DNA of 64,000 nucleotides from Lactobacillus sp. CBA3605 (GTDB taxonomy: Bacteria; Bacillota; Bacilli; Lactobacillales; Lactobacillaceae). This document shows, one piece after another, positions 29,843-38,123 of this stretch. Every line of letters starts with the position of its first letter. The first letter of the stretch is position 1. A program made the position numbers and the translations under genes. The notes below the pieces were generated by a model. That model was given only the letters and a program-made list of their open reading frames with translations. It did not search any database and was not told the DNA's origin. The stretch is from the NCBI RefSeq assembly GCF_002970915.1, contig NZ_CP027190.1, forward strand, positions 434,001-498,000, written 5' to 3'.

Positions 29843-29953
29843 ATAAAAAAACGTAGTATTTCGGTGTGGGCACGGCGAAACGCTACGTTAATGAAGTACA
29901 ACTCGGTAGTCACCAACGATTTACACCGATGTTAGCTATCAAACGATTTCTCA
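29843..29953 (-). ncRNA. candidate small RNA downstream of rlmA
   Basis: A complete promoter (29960-29988) fires leftward just after rlmA. About 70 bases beyond the predicted start comes a strong hairpin, AACGTAG..CGTTTCG with its imperfect complement (about 29849-29889), followed by seven T. No convincing coding frame is inside; a 14-codon frame at its extreme 5' end lacks a ribosome site. The segment could alternatively be the 3' end of rlmA mRNA, with the hairpin serving only that gene. Confidence 0.4.
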
Positions 29954-29959
29954 TGGGTT

Positions 29960-29988
29960 ATCTTAACACCCGTTTTACAATCATGCAA
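29960..29988 (-). promoter_or_regulatory. promoter of the candidate small RNA
   Basis: TTGCAT (29983-29988), exactly 17 bp, TAAGAT (29960-29965) on the minus strand, 19 bp beyond the rlmA stop. No gene follows in this direction before the terminator. Confidence 0.5.
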
Positions 29989-30006
29989 GCATCCGTCGGG
30001 TTGCAA

Positions 30007-30867
30007 CTACTTGGTCATCGTTAACAAACTAACATCGACCGTGATTTTGTCCAAACCAGTCGCGGTTGCCGCAGCTAAACTAGCCGCATTGGCCCCCCAA
30101 TGTAAGGGTGTCATCACCAATAAGTCAGCAAAATCAACCGCCCCTAAATCAAATTCATAATGAATCCGTTGTTGGGTGGCATGGGGATAGTGTTGCTGGA
30201 ACAAATCTAAGACCCGCTGATTATCATAATGATATTGACGGTCTGTTGGCTTGAATAATAAATGCCGTAATTCCACTAAATAGTCACTATTTGGAATAAC
30301 CTTTAATAGTCGGCCACCCGGTACCAAGACCCGTTCAAATTCCTGATAAGCGGATGGTGAAAAGACATCCATGATTGCTGTAAAAGACTGGGCTGTAAAG
30401 GGGAGCTGGGCCAAATCAGCCACACAATAGTAAGCCGCCGTGGGTAACTGGGTTGCAAGATTTACCCCCGCCTTACTAATATCAAACCCAATTCCCACAT
30501 CTTTTGGTTGTTGATGCAATTGCAACAAATCGGCTAATGGCGTCCCTTCCCCACTACCGATATCTAAAATCCGTTGTGGACTTGCCGGTAATTGGGCATT
30601 GATTGCTTCAACAATTGGCCGAAAAAAGCCAGCCTGTAGAATTCGTCGCCGCGCTGCTAACATCGCCGCATCATATTCACTTTGCACTTGATGCGTCAAA
30701 AAATACAACGTCCCTTTTTTGGAAAAATCAAGTTGATGGCCATTAACACAACCGACACTCTGTCCTTCAATCCGGTCATAAGGTTGGTCACAAACTAAAC
30801 ACCGAAACAAGCCCAGATTAGCTTGGACAAACTGAATACCGCGCGCCATTTTATTCACTATTTTCAC
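30007..30867 (-). CDS. rlmA: 23S rRNA (guanine-N1)-methyltransferase RlmA
   Basis: SAM-dependent enzyme methylating a guanine in helix 35 of 23S rRNA; Gram-positive members act on G748 and can affect tylosin-type macrolides. The 286 residues start with a zinc site (Cys23, Cys26, Cys40, His44), followed by DFSKKGTLYFL, the SAM loop RILDIGSGEGTPLADLL and DVFSPSAYQEFERVLVPGGRL. The start is uncertain between GTG 30867, GTG 30858 and ATG 30849. G748 specificity is inferred from phylum. Confidence 0.9.
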   Translation of the reverse strand: MKIVNKMARGIQFVQANLGLFRCLVCDQPYDRIEGQSVGCVNGHQLDFSKKGTLYFLTHQVQSEYDAAMLAARRRILQAGFFRPIVEAINAQLPASPQRILDIGSGEGTPLADLLQLHQQPKDVGIGFDISKAGVNLATQLPTAAYYCVADLAQLPFTAQSFTAIMDVFSPSAYQEFERVLVPGGRLLKVIPNSDYLVELRHLLFKPTDRQYHYDNQRVLDLFQQHYPHATQQRIHYEFDLGAVDFADLLVMTPLHWGANAASLAAATATGLDKITVDVSLLTMTK

Positions 30868-30923
30868 ACTCTCTAAATTGATTTAAATCAATCATACCAT
30901 AGTCCTTCCACCGGATTGGAACA

Positions 30924-30944
30924 AAATAGTAGCTATTACGATTT
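30924..30944 (+). promoter_or_regulatory. putative Zur box upstream of rpsN
   Basis: The 21-base segment AAATAGTAGCTATTACGATTT matches the Gram-positive Zur operator AAATCGTAATNATTACGATTT at 17 of 20 defined positions by hand alignment; the right half-site is perfect. It lies just upstream of a TATGAT (30948-30953). The downstream gene is a cysteine-free S14, a classic Zur target, which supports the call. Confidence 0.75.
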
Positions 30945-31050
30945 AGCTATGATAGATTAAATATCGTTCTAAAAAAACACTAATTGTTGTTCCGAATGCT
31001 TTGCTAATGAATCGCATCTAAAATTCAATTGCAAAGGAGCATAAGTTAAA

Positions 31051-31320
31051 ATGGCTAAAAAATCTAAAATTGCTAAAGAACGCCGCATCGAAGCCACAGT
31101 TGCCCGTTATGCCGACCGGCGCGCTGCCATGAAGGCTGCCGGCGATTACGCTGGGTTAGCAACCTTACCACGCAACGCTTCGCCTGTTCGTATTCATCGT
31201 CGGGATCACCTTGATGGTCGTCCCCACGCTTATTTACGAAAGTTTGGGATGTCCCGGTTGAACTTCCGACGCTTAGCACATGCCGGTCAAATTCCTGGTG
31301 TCAAGAAAGCCAGCTGGTAA
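31051..31320 (+). CDS. rpsN: zinc-independent ribosomal protein S14
   Basis: Alternative small-subunit protein S14 of the C-minus type. It is 89 residues and contains no cysteine, whereas the zinc-binding S14 of these bacteria is about 61 residues with two CxxC pairs. Family blocks are [24 protein letters not shown]-like [15 protein letters not shown] and [24 protein letters not shown] with AAAGGAG. In related bacteria this paralogue replaces the zinc form under zinc starvation. Transcribed alone, with a Zur-type box upstream. Confidence 0.95.
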   Translation: MAKKSKIAKERRIEATVARYADRRAAMKAAGDYAGLATLPRNASPVRIHRRDHLDGRPHAYLRKFGMSRLNFRRLAHAGQIPGVKKASW

Positions 31321-31337
31321 TTTCACCGACTAAAATC

Positions 31338-31369
31338 ATAACCATCCCTAAAACGGGTGGTTATTTTTT
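31338..31369 (+). terminator. terminator of rpsN
   Basis: ATAACCATCCC pairs with GGGTGGTTAT, followed by six T, 18 bp after the stop codon. Confidence 0.9.
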
Positions 31370-31404
31370 GTGGTGGCTGATTTAGCTCTTAACTAAGCCC
31401 AGAA

Positions 31405-31439
31405 ATAAAAACTGGCTAACTAAAAAGTTAACCAGTTTA
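31405..31439 (-). terminator. terminator of the four-helix membrane protein gene
   Basis: AAACTGGTTAACT pairs with AGTTAGCCAGTTT (31409-31438), followed on the minus strand by TTTATTT. Confidence 0.75.
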
Positions 31440-31447
31440 ATCCACCT

Positions 31448-31996
31448 TTAAAACGAGTTGATCTCATAAGCAAGCCAGCTCAGCCACAACATAAAGCCAC
31501 ACGTTTCAACTTGTAATAACCACAAATAAACTAATGTCGCTATTGATCGTGCCTGCGAATGACCATGAAAGCTAGGAATGTTCTGCGATAATAACAACTG
31601 ATGCTGCCGATAAAGTTGTCGCAATTGACGTAGCGTATGCGCCATACTATAAATCGATCCACTGCCTAGTCCAAAGGTCACTACTGCCAAGGCTGCAAAC
31701 GCCCCCCATAATGGTAACTTCGTCAATAATAGCAGTAAGCCACCTAAACTCACCACTAAGTTCACATAAAAGATAATCAGCGCATACCGATAACGTTGTT
31801 GATAGCGATGCACGAGTGGCTGTTCCCGATTAAACAACAGCTGCCGGTGATAAGTTGCCGTTAACAAATCCAATTCCTCAGTGCTCACTAACGTACCATT
31901 CACAATCGCTTCACTATATTTACTTAACTTCAGCCTATTGATAAAAGCCAAAACTGACGTCACAACGACGCAACCCATCCAAATTAATTCTGCCAT
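31448..31996 (-). CDS. membrane protein of unknown function
   Basis: I do not recognise this 182-residue protein. It has four hydrophobic segments: N-terminal (LIWMGCVVVTSVLAFI), two central ones (YALIIFYVNLVVSLGGLLLLL; LWGAFAALAVVTFGLGSGSIY), and C-terminal (IATLVYLWLLQVETCGFMLWLSWL). The intervening loops are basic and glutamine/arginine-rich. The ATG at 31996 was chosen for TGAGG at 6 bp; TTG 32008 would overlap that site. Transcribed alone between the S14 gene and an AI-2E-family gene. Confidence 0.7.
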   Translation of the reverse strand: MAELIWMGCVVVTSVLAFINRLKLSKYSEAIVNGTLVSTEELDLLTATYHRQLLFNREQPLVHRYQQRYRYALIIFYVNLVVSLGGLLLLLTKLPLWGAFAALAVVTFGLGSGSIYSMAHTLRQLRQLYRQHQLLLSQNIPSFHGHSQARSIATLVYLWLLQVETCGFMLWLSWLAYEINSF

Positions 31997-32104
31997 TTTT
32001 TGCCTCAATTGATTGACTTAACTAACATTCTTGCCGCCGTTCAGTGCCACTCTCAGTAACAAGATTCTAGCTGCGAGTCATACTAAGCCCGCACCCATAT
32101 TGAC

Positions 32105-33232
32105 TCAATCATCCGCTTCGTACAGTCCCGATTGGTGCCGATACCACGTAAATAAATGGGTAATCAACACTTTCAAGATAGCGTACCCGGGAATCCCAAA
32201 GATTACACCCAATAACCCAAAGATTTTCCCTGCGGCTAATAACACAATCAATATGGTCACCGGATGAATCGCCAAGCTACTGCCTAAAACTAACGGTGAA
32301 ATCACGCGGCCTTCAATCGTTTGCTCGATTGCAAAGACGATTAACACCTTAACTAACATCCACGGTGAAATGACCATCGCAATCACAACCGACGGAACCA
32401 TTGCTAGAAACGATCCCAGATATGGAATTAAGTTCAAAATTCCCGCCGCAATCCCTAATGTTAAAGCGAATTTTAGGCCAATCACCCAATACCCAATCGC
32501 AAACATCACTGCGACAAAGAAAGCAACGGTTAATTGACCACGGATGTAGTTACTAACTTGCGTATTAATTTCGGTCAGCATTTGTAAGAAGCTGGTTCGG
32601 CCCTTGTCAGGGATGAACTTCACTAAATACTTCGGCAATTGATGCCCGTCTTTTAACAGGTAGAATAAAATAAATGGCATCGTAATTAGCCCGATAATAA
32701 CCGTCGTTACAGTGCTCACCACACTCGTAATCGAGGAGACCGTCCCAGTTAAATATTTAGTGACCTTACCATTTAATAACTTACTCGTATCCGTATTCCA
32801 TTGATCGACTTGATCACGTAACGCTGATAATTTTGGATCATTTAACCAGTGATTGACCTCGCTACTAGCATTTTGCCAATATTTTGGCCATTCATTAATG
32901 ATCGCCAAAGTCTGAGTGCGAATCGTCGGAATAATCGCAACAATCCCCCAAATAATCAGCCCTAAAATAATCACAAATAACGCAATAATCGTCCAAGTAC
33001 GCCGAATGTGGTACTTCGTTTCCAACCGATCAACGAGCGGATTCATCAAGTAATACAACACCCCAGCTAACACAATCGGAAACCCAACAATGCTAAAGAA
33101 CTGCTGCACCGGGGTCAATAGCCAATCAACTTGTTTTCCTAAAAAGAAACAGGCCAACACTAATAAAATAATAACCAGTGTGCGGATTGTTTTGGTACTC
33201 GTCCACCGCTTTCGGCTTGGTTGATCTTTCAA
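32105..33232 (-). CDS. AI-2E/PerM-family membrane transporter
   Basis: Member of the AI-2E exporter superfamily (YdbI/PerM type); individual members export AI-2 or exchange sodium and protons, and the substrate here is unknown. The 375 residues have seven to eight membrane segments. An extracytoplasmic region lies at about residues 110-165, and the family blocks are GGKVTKYLTGTVSS-like, LNLIPYLGSFLAMVPSVVIA and EGRVISPLVLGSSLAIHPVTILIVLLAAGK. TTG start with AAGGGGG. It follows the orphan GutA-like gene by 19 bp, probably as one unit. Confidence 0.9.
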   Translation of the reverse strand: MKDQPSRKRWTSTKTIRTLVIILLVLACFFLGKQVDWLLTPVQQFFSIVGFPIVLAGVLYYLMNPLVDRLETKYHIRRTWTIIALFVIILGLIIWGIVAIIPTIRTQTLAIINEWPKYWQNASSEVNHWLNDPKLSALRDQVDQWNTDTSKLLNGKVTKYLTGTVSSITSVVSTVTTVIIGLITMPFILFYLLKDGHQLPKYLVKFIPDKGRTSFLQMLTEINTQVSNYIRGQLTVAFFVAVMFAIGYWVIGLKFALTLGIAAGILNLIPYLGSFLAMVPSVVIAMVISPWMLVKVLIVFAIEQTIEGRVISPLVLGSSLAIHPVTILIVLLAAGKIFGLLGVIFGIPGYAILKVLITHLFTWYRHQSGLYEADD

Positions 33233-33251
33233 ATTACCGCCCCCTTTTTAA

Positions 33252-33611
33252 TTATGCGCGATACGTAATAACACTCCCAACTTTAATTGTGGGTAACGTC
33301 GTTGGTGCTAAGTAAACGCCGTTTTGCATCGGTTTAGTAGGAACCTCAGTAAAGTATAACGTAGCATGCCCAATACTTGCGAGGCTCGTATTCACCAGTT
33401 CACCCACATAAGCAACCGTAAACTTTTGATCATCAATTTGCACTGTACTGCCAATCTGTAATGCCAAGTCGGTCACTGGCTGTGCAAACTTTTGAATGAT
33501 CGCAATCTGTTGTAAAGCGGCAGTGGCCGTTTCATTAAATAAGATTAAAATTGGTTCCGCTGGTGAAATGGCTTGTTGTCCAATTGATTGTACCGTTGCT
33601 GTCGTTGCCAT
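33252..33611 (-). CDS. orphan EIIA-Gut-like protein
   Basis: A 119-residue protein of the PTS glucitol/sorbitol IIA family, away from the sorbitol operon. Matching blocks are PILILFNETATAALQQIA, KFTVAYVGELVNTSLASIGHATLYF and NGVYLAP. The position of E. coli SrlB His43 is glutamine here (IIQKF), and the only histidine in the protein is in IGH. With no EIIB/EIIC beside it, it is unlikely to serve classical transport. It is probably cotranscribed with the AI-2E-family gene. Function unknown; a sensor or phosphate-independent binding role is possible. Confidence 0.82.
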   Translation of the reverse strand: MATTATVQSIGQQAISPAEPILILFNETATAALQQIAIIQKFAQPVTDLALQIGSTVQIDDQKFTVAYVGELVNTSLASIGHATLYFTEVPTKPMQNGVYLAPTTLPTIKVGSVITYRA

Positions 33612-33710
33612 AGTTACAAAACCCCATTCTTTATATTAGATGTCTTAATTGTAGCATAGCCTAAATGTTTCACGCCAATTTGTCATCGCTTACAAGCCGT
33701 TAACTTATGC

Positions 33711-33716
33711 TATACT
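33711..33716 (+). promoter_or_regulatory. promoter -10 box of the lactonase-cutC unit
   Basis: TATACT preceded by ATGC (extended -10), 30 bp upstream of the ATG. A plausible -35 CTTACA stands 16 bp upstream. Confidence 0.55.
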
Positions 33717-33745
33717 AAAACTAATTATTGAGGAGGCTTTTTTGC

Positions 33746-34771
33746 ATGCAAGAAAAAATTCTATTTGGAACTTATACGAAAAAAACGAGTCAGGGGATTT
33801 ATCAAGGCACCCTGGACACCACGGCAAAAACATTAACTAATGATGGCCTCTTAGCCAAAACCGCTAACCCAACTTACTTAGCTTTATCTGCTAAAAATCG
33901 GTTATACAGCGTGGCTAAAGACGCTGATCAAGGTGGTGTTGCTGCTTGGCAATTAACTGACCAAGGCGCCACCCCTTTAAACAAAGTTGTGGCTCCCGGC
34001 ACGCCGCCCGCTTACGTCGCAGTTGATGAAGCCCGCCAATTAGTCTACAGCGCCAATTATCATCAAGGCACCGCTAGCGTCATGACGATTGCTGAAAATG
34101 GTGACTTAACATTAGTTGACCAGCTGACCCATACCGGTAATGGCCCTCGGCCAGAACAAGATAGTGCGCATATTCACTACACCGACTTAACACCAGATAA
34201 CCGCCTCGTTGCGATTGACCTTGGTAGTGATAAAGTTTACGTTTATAATGTAAGCGCCGCTGGTAAGTTAACTGCTCAATCAGTCTTAACATTAACGCCT
34301 GGTTTTGGCCCCCGCCACTTAGTCTTTACGCCAGATGGTACCCACGCGCTCTTAGCTGGCGAACTATCCAGCCAAGTAGCCAGTCTCGCCTATGACTCAG
34401 CTACCGGTAGCTTCATGCAACTAGGAACTGTCAAAACCATTCCTGAAGATTACACTGACCATAACGGTGCTGCCGCAATCCGCTTAAGCAACGATGGCCA
34501 TTACCTCTACGTTTCCAATCGCGGTTATAACAGTTTAGCTGTTTTTGCAGTCGCAGCTGATGCTCACCTGACTCTGATTCAAGAAATCAGTACTGAAGGC
34601 GATTTTCCTCGCGATTTTGACTTAGATGCAACTGAAGCATTCGTCGTCGTTGTCAATCAGAACACTGATAATGCAACGCTGTACGAACGTGATCTAAGCT
34701 CTGGTAAACTCAGCTTATTGCAAAAAGACCTCACCGTTCCCGAAGGCGTTTGCGTTCTATTCGCAAAGTAA
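33746..34771 (+). CDS. pgl: YbhE-type 6-phosphogluconolactonase
   Basis: Seven-bladed beta-propeller lactonase of the YbhE/Pgl family; hydrolyses 6-phosphogluconolactone in the oxidative pentose phosphate path. About 341 residues with repeated blade motifs: NPTYLALSAKNRLYSV, PPAYVAVDEARQLVYSANYH, FGPRHLVFTPDGTHALLAGE, AAIRLSNDGHYLYVSNRGYNSLAVF. The ATG at 33746 is used because GAGGAGG is 9 bp upstream; the longer frame to 33728 runs through that site. It is followed by cutC at 16 bp. Exact substrate inferred from family. Confidence 0.88.
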   Translation: MQEKILFGTYTKKTSQGIYQGTLDTTAKTLTNDGLLAKTANPTYLALSAKNRLYSVAKDADQGGVAAWQLTDQGATPLNKVVAPGTPPAYVAVDEARQLVYSANYHQGTASVMTIAENGDLTLVDQLTHTGNGPRPEQDSAHIHYTDLTPDNRLVAIDLGSDKVYVYNVSAAGKLTAQSVLTLTPGFGPRHLVFTPDGTHALLAGELSSQVASLAYDSATGSFMQLGTVKTIPEDYTDHNGAAAIRLSNDGHYLYVSNRGYNSLAVFAVAADAHLTLIQEISTEGDFPRDFDLDATEAFVVVVNQNTDNATLYERDLSSGKLSLLQKDLTVPEGVCVLFAK

Positions 34772-34787
34772 AGGATGATTAACTGAT

Positions 34788-35426
34788 ATGCTATTAAAAG
34801 AAGTCGCCCTTGAAAACTATACTAACCTGCCAGCAGCAATTGCTGCTGGCGCCCAACGGATTGAATTAAATGATAATTTAGCCGTCGGTGGCACGACTGT
34901 TAGCCGTGGCGTCATGGCTGAAGCCGCTAAGTACACTCAAGAACATGGCGTCACCTTAATTGCGATGATCCGACCACGAGGTGGTAACTTCGTTTATAAT
35001 GATACCGAACTGAAAATCATGGAAGCCGATCTGCTACAAGCCCAGGCCTTAGGCGTCGATGGCGTGGCCTTAGGCGCATTAACTGCAGACGGCCAATTAG
35101 ACACAGAAGCCATGGCCCTATTAATTGGCGCTGCTGGTGGCATGAATGTGACTTTCCACATGGCTTTTGATGCCTTAGCACCTGACCAACAGGCACCAGC
35201 CCTAGAGTGGTTAGTGGCCCATCAAGTGGACCGAATTTTAACTCATGGTGGTCCTTTGAGCACCCCTATTGAAGCCTGCTTACCAACGTTGCAAGCGACC
35301 TTGCAATTAGCCGCAGGACGGATTCAAATCTTACCTGGTGGTGGCATTACTGCCGCGAATGTCGATCAAATTACAACCACTTTAAATGTCCCCCAAGCAC
35401 ACGGGACAAAAATTATCGCCTATTAA
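34788..35426 (+). CDS. cutC: CutC-family TIM-barrel protein
   Basis: Cytoplasmic copper-homeostasis protein CutC. The 212-residue barrel has typical blocks: LLKEVALENYTNLPAAIAAGAQRIELNDNL-like N-terminus, MIRPRGGNFVYND, GVDGVALGAL, VTFHMAFDAL, DRILTHGG and ILPGGGITAANV. The copper-binding role comes from studies in other bacteria and is debated. ATG with AAAGGATG. It forms a two-gene unit with the lactonase, ended by a strong hairpin. Confidence 0.93.
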   Translation: MLLKEVALENYTNLPAAIAAGAQRIELNDNLAVGGTTVSRGVMAEAAKYTQEHGVTLIAMIRPRGGNFVYNDTELKIMEADLLQAQALGVDGVALGALTADGQLDTEAMALLIGAAGGMNVTFHMAFDALAPDQQAPALEWLVAHQVDRILTHGGPLSTPIEACLPTLQATLQLAAGRIQILPGGGITAANVDQITTTLNVPQAHGTKIIAY

Positions 35427-35475
35427 AAAAATCGTTTAACGACAGCTTAGTAAAGTTGTCGTTAAACGATTTTTT
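35427..35475. terminator. bidirectional terminator between cutC and rluD
   Basis: AAATCGTTTAACGACA..TGTCGTTAAACGATTT forms a long stem (35429-35472) with A and T runs on its flanks. It serves both convergent transcripts. Confidence 0.9.
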
Positions 35476-36361
35476 AATTGGACTTAATTAAGTTAGCCAA
35501 ATCTGCCGGTAACGGCGCAAAGGTTGTTAACGTCTGCTGAATAAAAGGATCCTCAAATTCTAACTGCATACAATGCAATGCCTGCCGTTGAATGAACGGC
35601 GACCAAGGTCCTTCGTACAATTCATCGCCAACTAACGGATGACCAGCTGCTGCAAAGTGAATCCGAATTTGATGCGTACGCCCAGTGTGTAAGCGAACCC
35701 GGACGACGGTCATCGTTGGGAGTCGTTTGACGACCCAGTATTCCGTTAATGAGGGCTTCCCGTCCGGTGTAATGGCACGCTTAATAAATGAACCCGGCGC
35801 GCGACCAATCGGTTGATCTAGCCAACCATGGTCAACTGGTAACGTTCCGCTAACAACTGCTAGATACATCTTGCGCATCGCGTGTGCTTTTAATTGGCGG
35901 TCAATGACCGAATGAGCAAAGTGGTGTTTAGCAAACAAGACAATCCCACTAGTATCCCGATCGAGACGCGTCGTAATGTGCACGACTTCATTGTCATAGC
36001 CATGTGCTTGATAATAGCCTTTAACCCGATTAGCTAAGGTGTTGTCCGGATACAAATGCGCTGGCACGGACGCCACCCCAGCAGGCTTATTCACAATCAA
36101 ATAATCACGATCTTCATATAGGACCGTAATTGGTAGCGTTGAAACGCCTAGGTGGTCGTTGCCAACTTCACGTGGCGTCACCATTGTAACGGTCTCCCCA
36201 CCCGTTAGCATATGAATTGCTAAAACAGGCTGCTCATTAACCAAAATGGCGCCCCCATGAAACTTCACCTTTTTTAGTAAGCTGCGGGTAACCCCATGTT
36301 GCGCCAAAATAGTCTTAACTTTAACCGGCGTCGTCATTTGATTGATCCACGTAAACCTCAT
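35474..36361 (-). CDS. rluD: RluA-family pseudouridine synthase
   Basis: RNA pseudouridine synthase of the RluA/RluD class. The 295 residues have an S4-like N-terminus ([23 protein letters not shown]), the linker [19 protein letters not shown], the catalytic motif [16 protein letters not shown] with its aspartate, and [29 protein letters not shown]. Exact target uridines are not predictable; D versus C or A type is uncertain. Its ATG overlaps the nadK stop (ATGA), forming the chain relQ-nadK-rluD common in Firmicutes. Confidence 0.92.
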   Translation of the reverse strand: MRFTWINQMTTPVKVKTILAQHGVTRSLLKKVKFHGGAILVNEQPVLAIHMLTGGETVTMVTPREVGNDHLGVSTLPITVLYEDRDYLIVNKPAGVASVPAHLYPDNTLANRVKGYYQAHGYDNEVVHITTRLDRDTSGIVLFAKHHFAHSVIDRQLKAHAMRKMYLAVVSGTLPVDHGWLDQPIGRAPGSFIKRAITPDGKPSLTEYWVVKRLPTMTVVRVRLHTGRTHQIRIHFAAAGHPLVGDELYEGPWSPFIQRQALHCMQLEFEDPFIQQTLTTFAPLPADLANLIKSN

Positions 36362-37161
36362 TTTTCATCCAATCCGATGAAGGATGTGCCCACTCGACGC
36401 CAAAAGCGATTATGCCGATGCTGTGCAAAGGCAATCCGCCGATTTGCAATTGAATACCGAATTTGTTTAATTGGTCGTGGTTGCGTATCCATCTGATCCG
36501 CCGTAAAAATAAAATGCGACTGTTGTTGCGGCTTAATCGTAATTGTTTCATAGGGCGCCACAATTACTGGCGACCCTAACGTTCGAAACACACGATTATT
36601 GATTGAGGCGATTTCAGCCATCTGTAACGCATCCAAGCGTGGATGAATCACAGCGCCGCCAACTGACTTATTATAAGCTGTTGATCCAGTCGGCGTAGAC
36701 ACGCATAGGCCATCGCCTCGAAATCGTTCGAATAAGTCATCTTGGATAAAGACATCCGCTACCATCGTACTCCCAAGCTTCTTTAACGTTGACTCGTTCA
36801 ACGCCAGATAATGATCTGTCTCCTCGGTATCCGCATACGTAATTTCAATTGATAACAACGGATACGTGACACTTTGACCATTGTCATCCAATAAGCCAGC
36901 AACCAATTGATCAATCTCGTAATCACGCCAGTCAGTATAGAAGCCCAAATGCCCCGTATGCACGCCGACAAAACGAACCTGATCAACCATGTTACTGTAG
37001 TGATGAAAGGCTGACAAGAGCGTGCCGTCGCCGCCGACCGTTAACACAACGTCTGGTGAAATATCATCAATTTCAAACCCTGCCGCGATTAATTTTGTAT
37101 GTAGTTCTGCTGCCACTTTTTTGGTTTTTTGATTTGAGTTAGCAAATATCGTTACTTTCAT
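36358..37161 (-). CDS. nadK: NAD kinase
   Basis: Cytoplasmic kinase producing NADP from NAD, using ATP or polyphosphate. The 267 residues show the motif [15 protein letters not shown] near residue 45, [15 protein letters not shown], the NESTLK block, [26 protein letters not shown] and a C-terminal beta domain. ATG start with GGAAG. It lies 3 bp after relQ and overlaps rluD by four bases, so the three genes are almost surely one operon. Confidence 0.96.
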   Translation of the reverse strand: MKVTIFANSNQKTKKVAAELHTKLIAAGFEIDDISPDVVLTVGGDGTLLSAFHHYSNMVDQVRFVGVHTGHLGFYTDWRDYEIDQLVAGLLDDNGQSVTYPLLSIEITYADTEETDHYLALNESTLKKLGSTMVADVFIQDDLFERFRGDGLCVSTPTGSTAYNKSVGGAVIHPRLDALQMAEIASINNRVFRTLGSPVIVAPYETITIKPQQQSHFIFTADQMDTQPRPIKQIRYSIANRRIAFAQHRHNRFWRRVGTSFIGLDEK

Positions 37162-37164
37162 GAC

Positions 37165-37824
37165 TTATTGATCTTCCTTTGTCGGTGTGGGCGCTTCACT
37201 TGTCGGCGTCCCTTTGCCATATGAGAATAAGCTCTGTGCTTCTTGAATTTCTTCCCGAATTTCGGACATTTCTTTATCTAAACTAAAAGCTGCTTCCGCC
37301 GCCCGTTGTAACCGTTGGCTGAGACTTTCTGGAAAATCACCTTGATACTTATAATTCAAAGAATGTTCAATTGTCGCCCAAAAATTCATTGCCAAAGTGC
37401 GAACTTGAATTTCTGCTAAAATTTTCTTTTCGCCACCCACCATTTGGACCGGATATTCAATCACGATATGATAAGACCGATAACCAGATGGCTTTTCATT
37501 ACTAATATAGTCGCGCTCTTCTAGAATTGTCATGTCCGTGCGCTTACGCAATAAATCCACCACTTGATAGATATCCTCGACAAACTGACACATGATTCGC
37601 AGACCAGCGATATCCTGCATATCTTGTTCTAATCGCTCTTCTTGAACCTTGCGCCGCACCACTTTTTCCTTGATACTGTCAATGGGCTTCACCCGTCCCG
37701 TCACAAATTCAATGGGTTCGTGTTGGTTTAAGTCCCGAAATTGTTTCCGCATTCCCCGTAACTTAACTTTTAACTCATCCACAGCTTGCTGATAAGGCAA
37801 TAAAAAATGGTTCCAGTCTTCCAT
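37165..37824 (-). CDS. relQ: small alarmone synthetase RelQ
   Basis: Single-domain GTP pyrophosphokinase that makes (p)ppGpp or pGpp during envelope and nutrient stress. The 219 residues hold the RelA/SpoT synthetase fold: FVTGRVKPIDSIKEKVVRR, DIAGLRIMCQFVEDIYQVVDLL, SGYRSYHIVIEYPVQ and EIQVRTLAMNFWATIEHSLNYKY. A helical C-terminal part follows (about residues 165-200) as in tetrameric RelQ. There is no hydrolase domain. First gene of relQ-nadK-rluD. Confidence 0.96.
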   Translation of the reverse strand: MEDWNHFLLPYQQAVDELKVKLRGMRKQFRDLNQHEPIEFVTGRVKPIDSIKEKVVRRKVQEERLEQDMQDIAGLRIMCQFVEDIYQVVDLLRKRTDMTILEERDYISNEKPSGYRSYHIVIEYPVQMVGGEKKILAEIQVRTLAMNFWATIEHSLNYKYQGDFPESLSQRLQRAAEAAFSLDKEMSEIREEIQEAQSLFSYGKGTPTSEAPTPTKEDQ

Positions 37825-38054
37825 TGTGGCACCTCCGTTTAAAAACTATACCTATAAAATTCTACCATAATTTCGCAGAATAAAAAGCGCAGGCTTCCCA
37901 GTTTAATAAATGATTGCAACAACCTTACAAACCCATTAGTCAAGAGCAAATTACTTTACGAATCACTTAAATCGGTGCATGATAACAGTCGAAGGTTTAT
38001 TTGAAGTTACGATTTAACTGAAATTAGTATAAAAATAATTATGAAATTTAAGAC

Positions 38055-38084
38055 TTGCAAATACCATGGTTCATTTGGTATTCT
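38055..38084 (+). promoter_or_regulatory. probable spxH promoter with inverted repeat
   Basis: TTGCAA (38055-38060), 18 bp, TATTCT (38079-38084). The spacer carries an inverted repeat, AATACC..GGTATT (38060-38081). Apart from this promoter, the 299-bp relQ-spxH interval shows no gene. Confidence 0.45.
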
Positions 38085-38123
38085 GCACTATGACGCGAAA
38101 AGCGAAAATGGAGGAATTATGAC

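Noticed and set aside
29900-29955. A 14-codon frame (MRNRLIANIGVNRW) at the start of the candidate small RNA
   Set aside because: No ribosome site and very close to the predicted transcript start; leaderless translation cannot be excluded but is unsupported.
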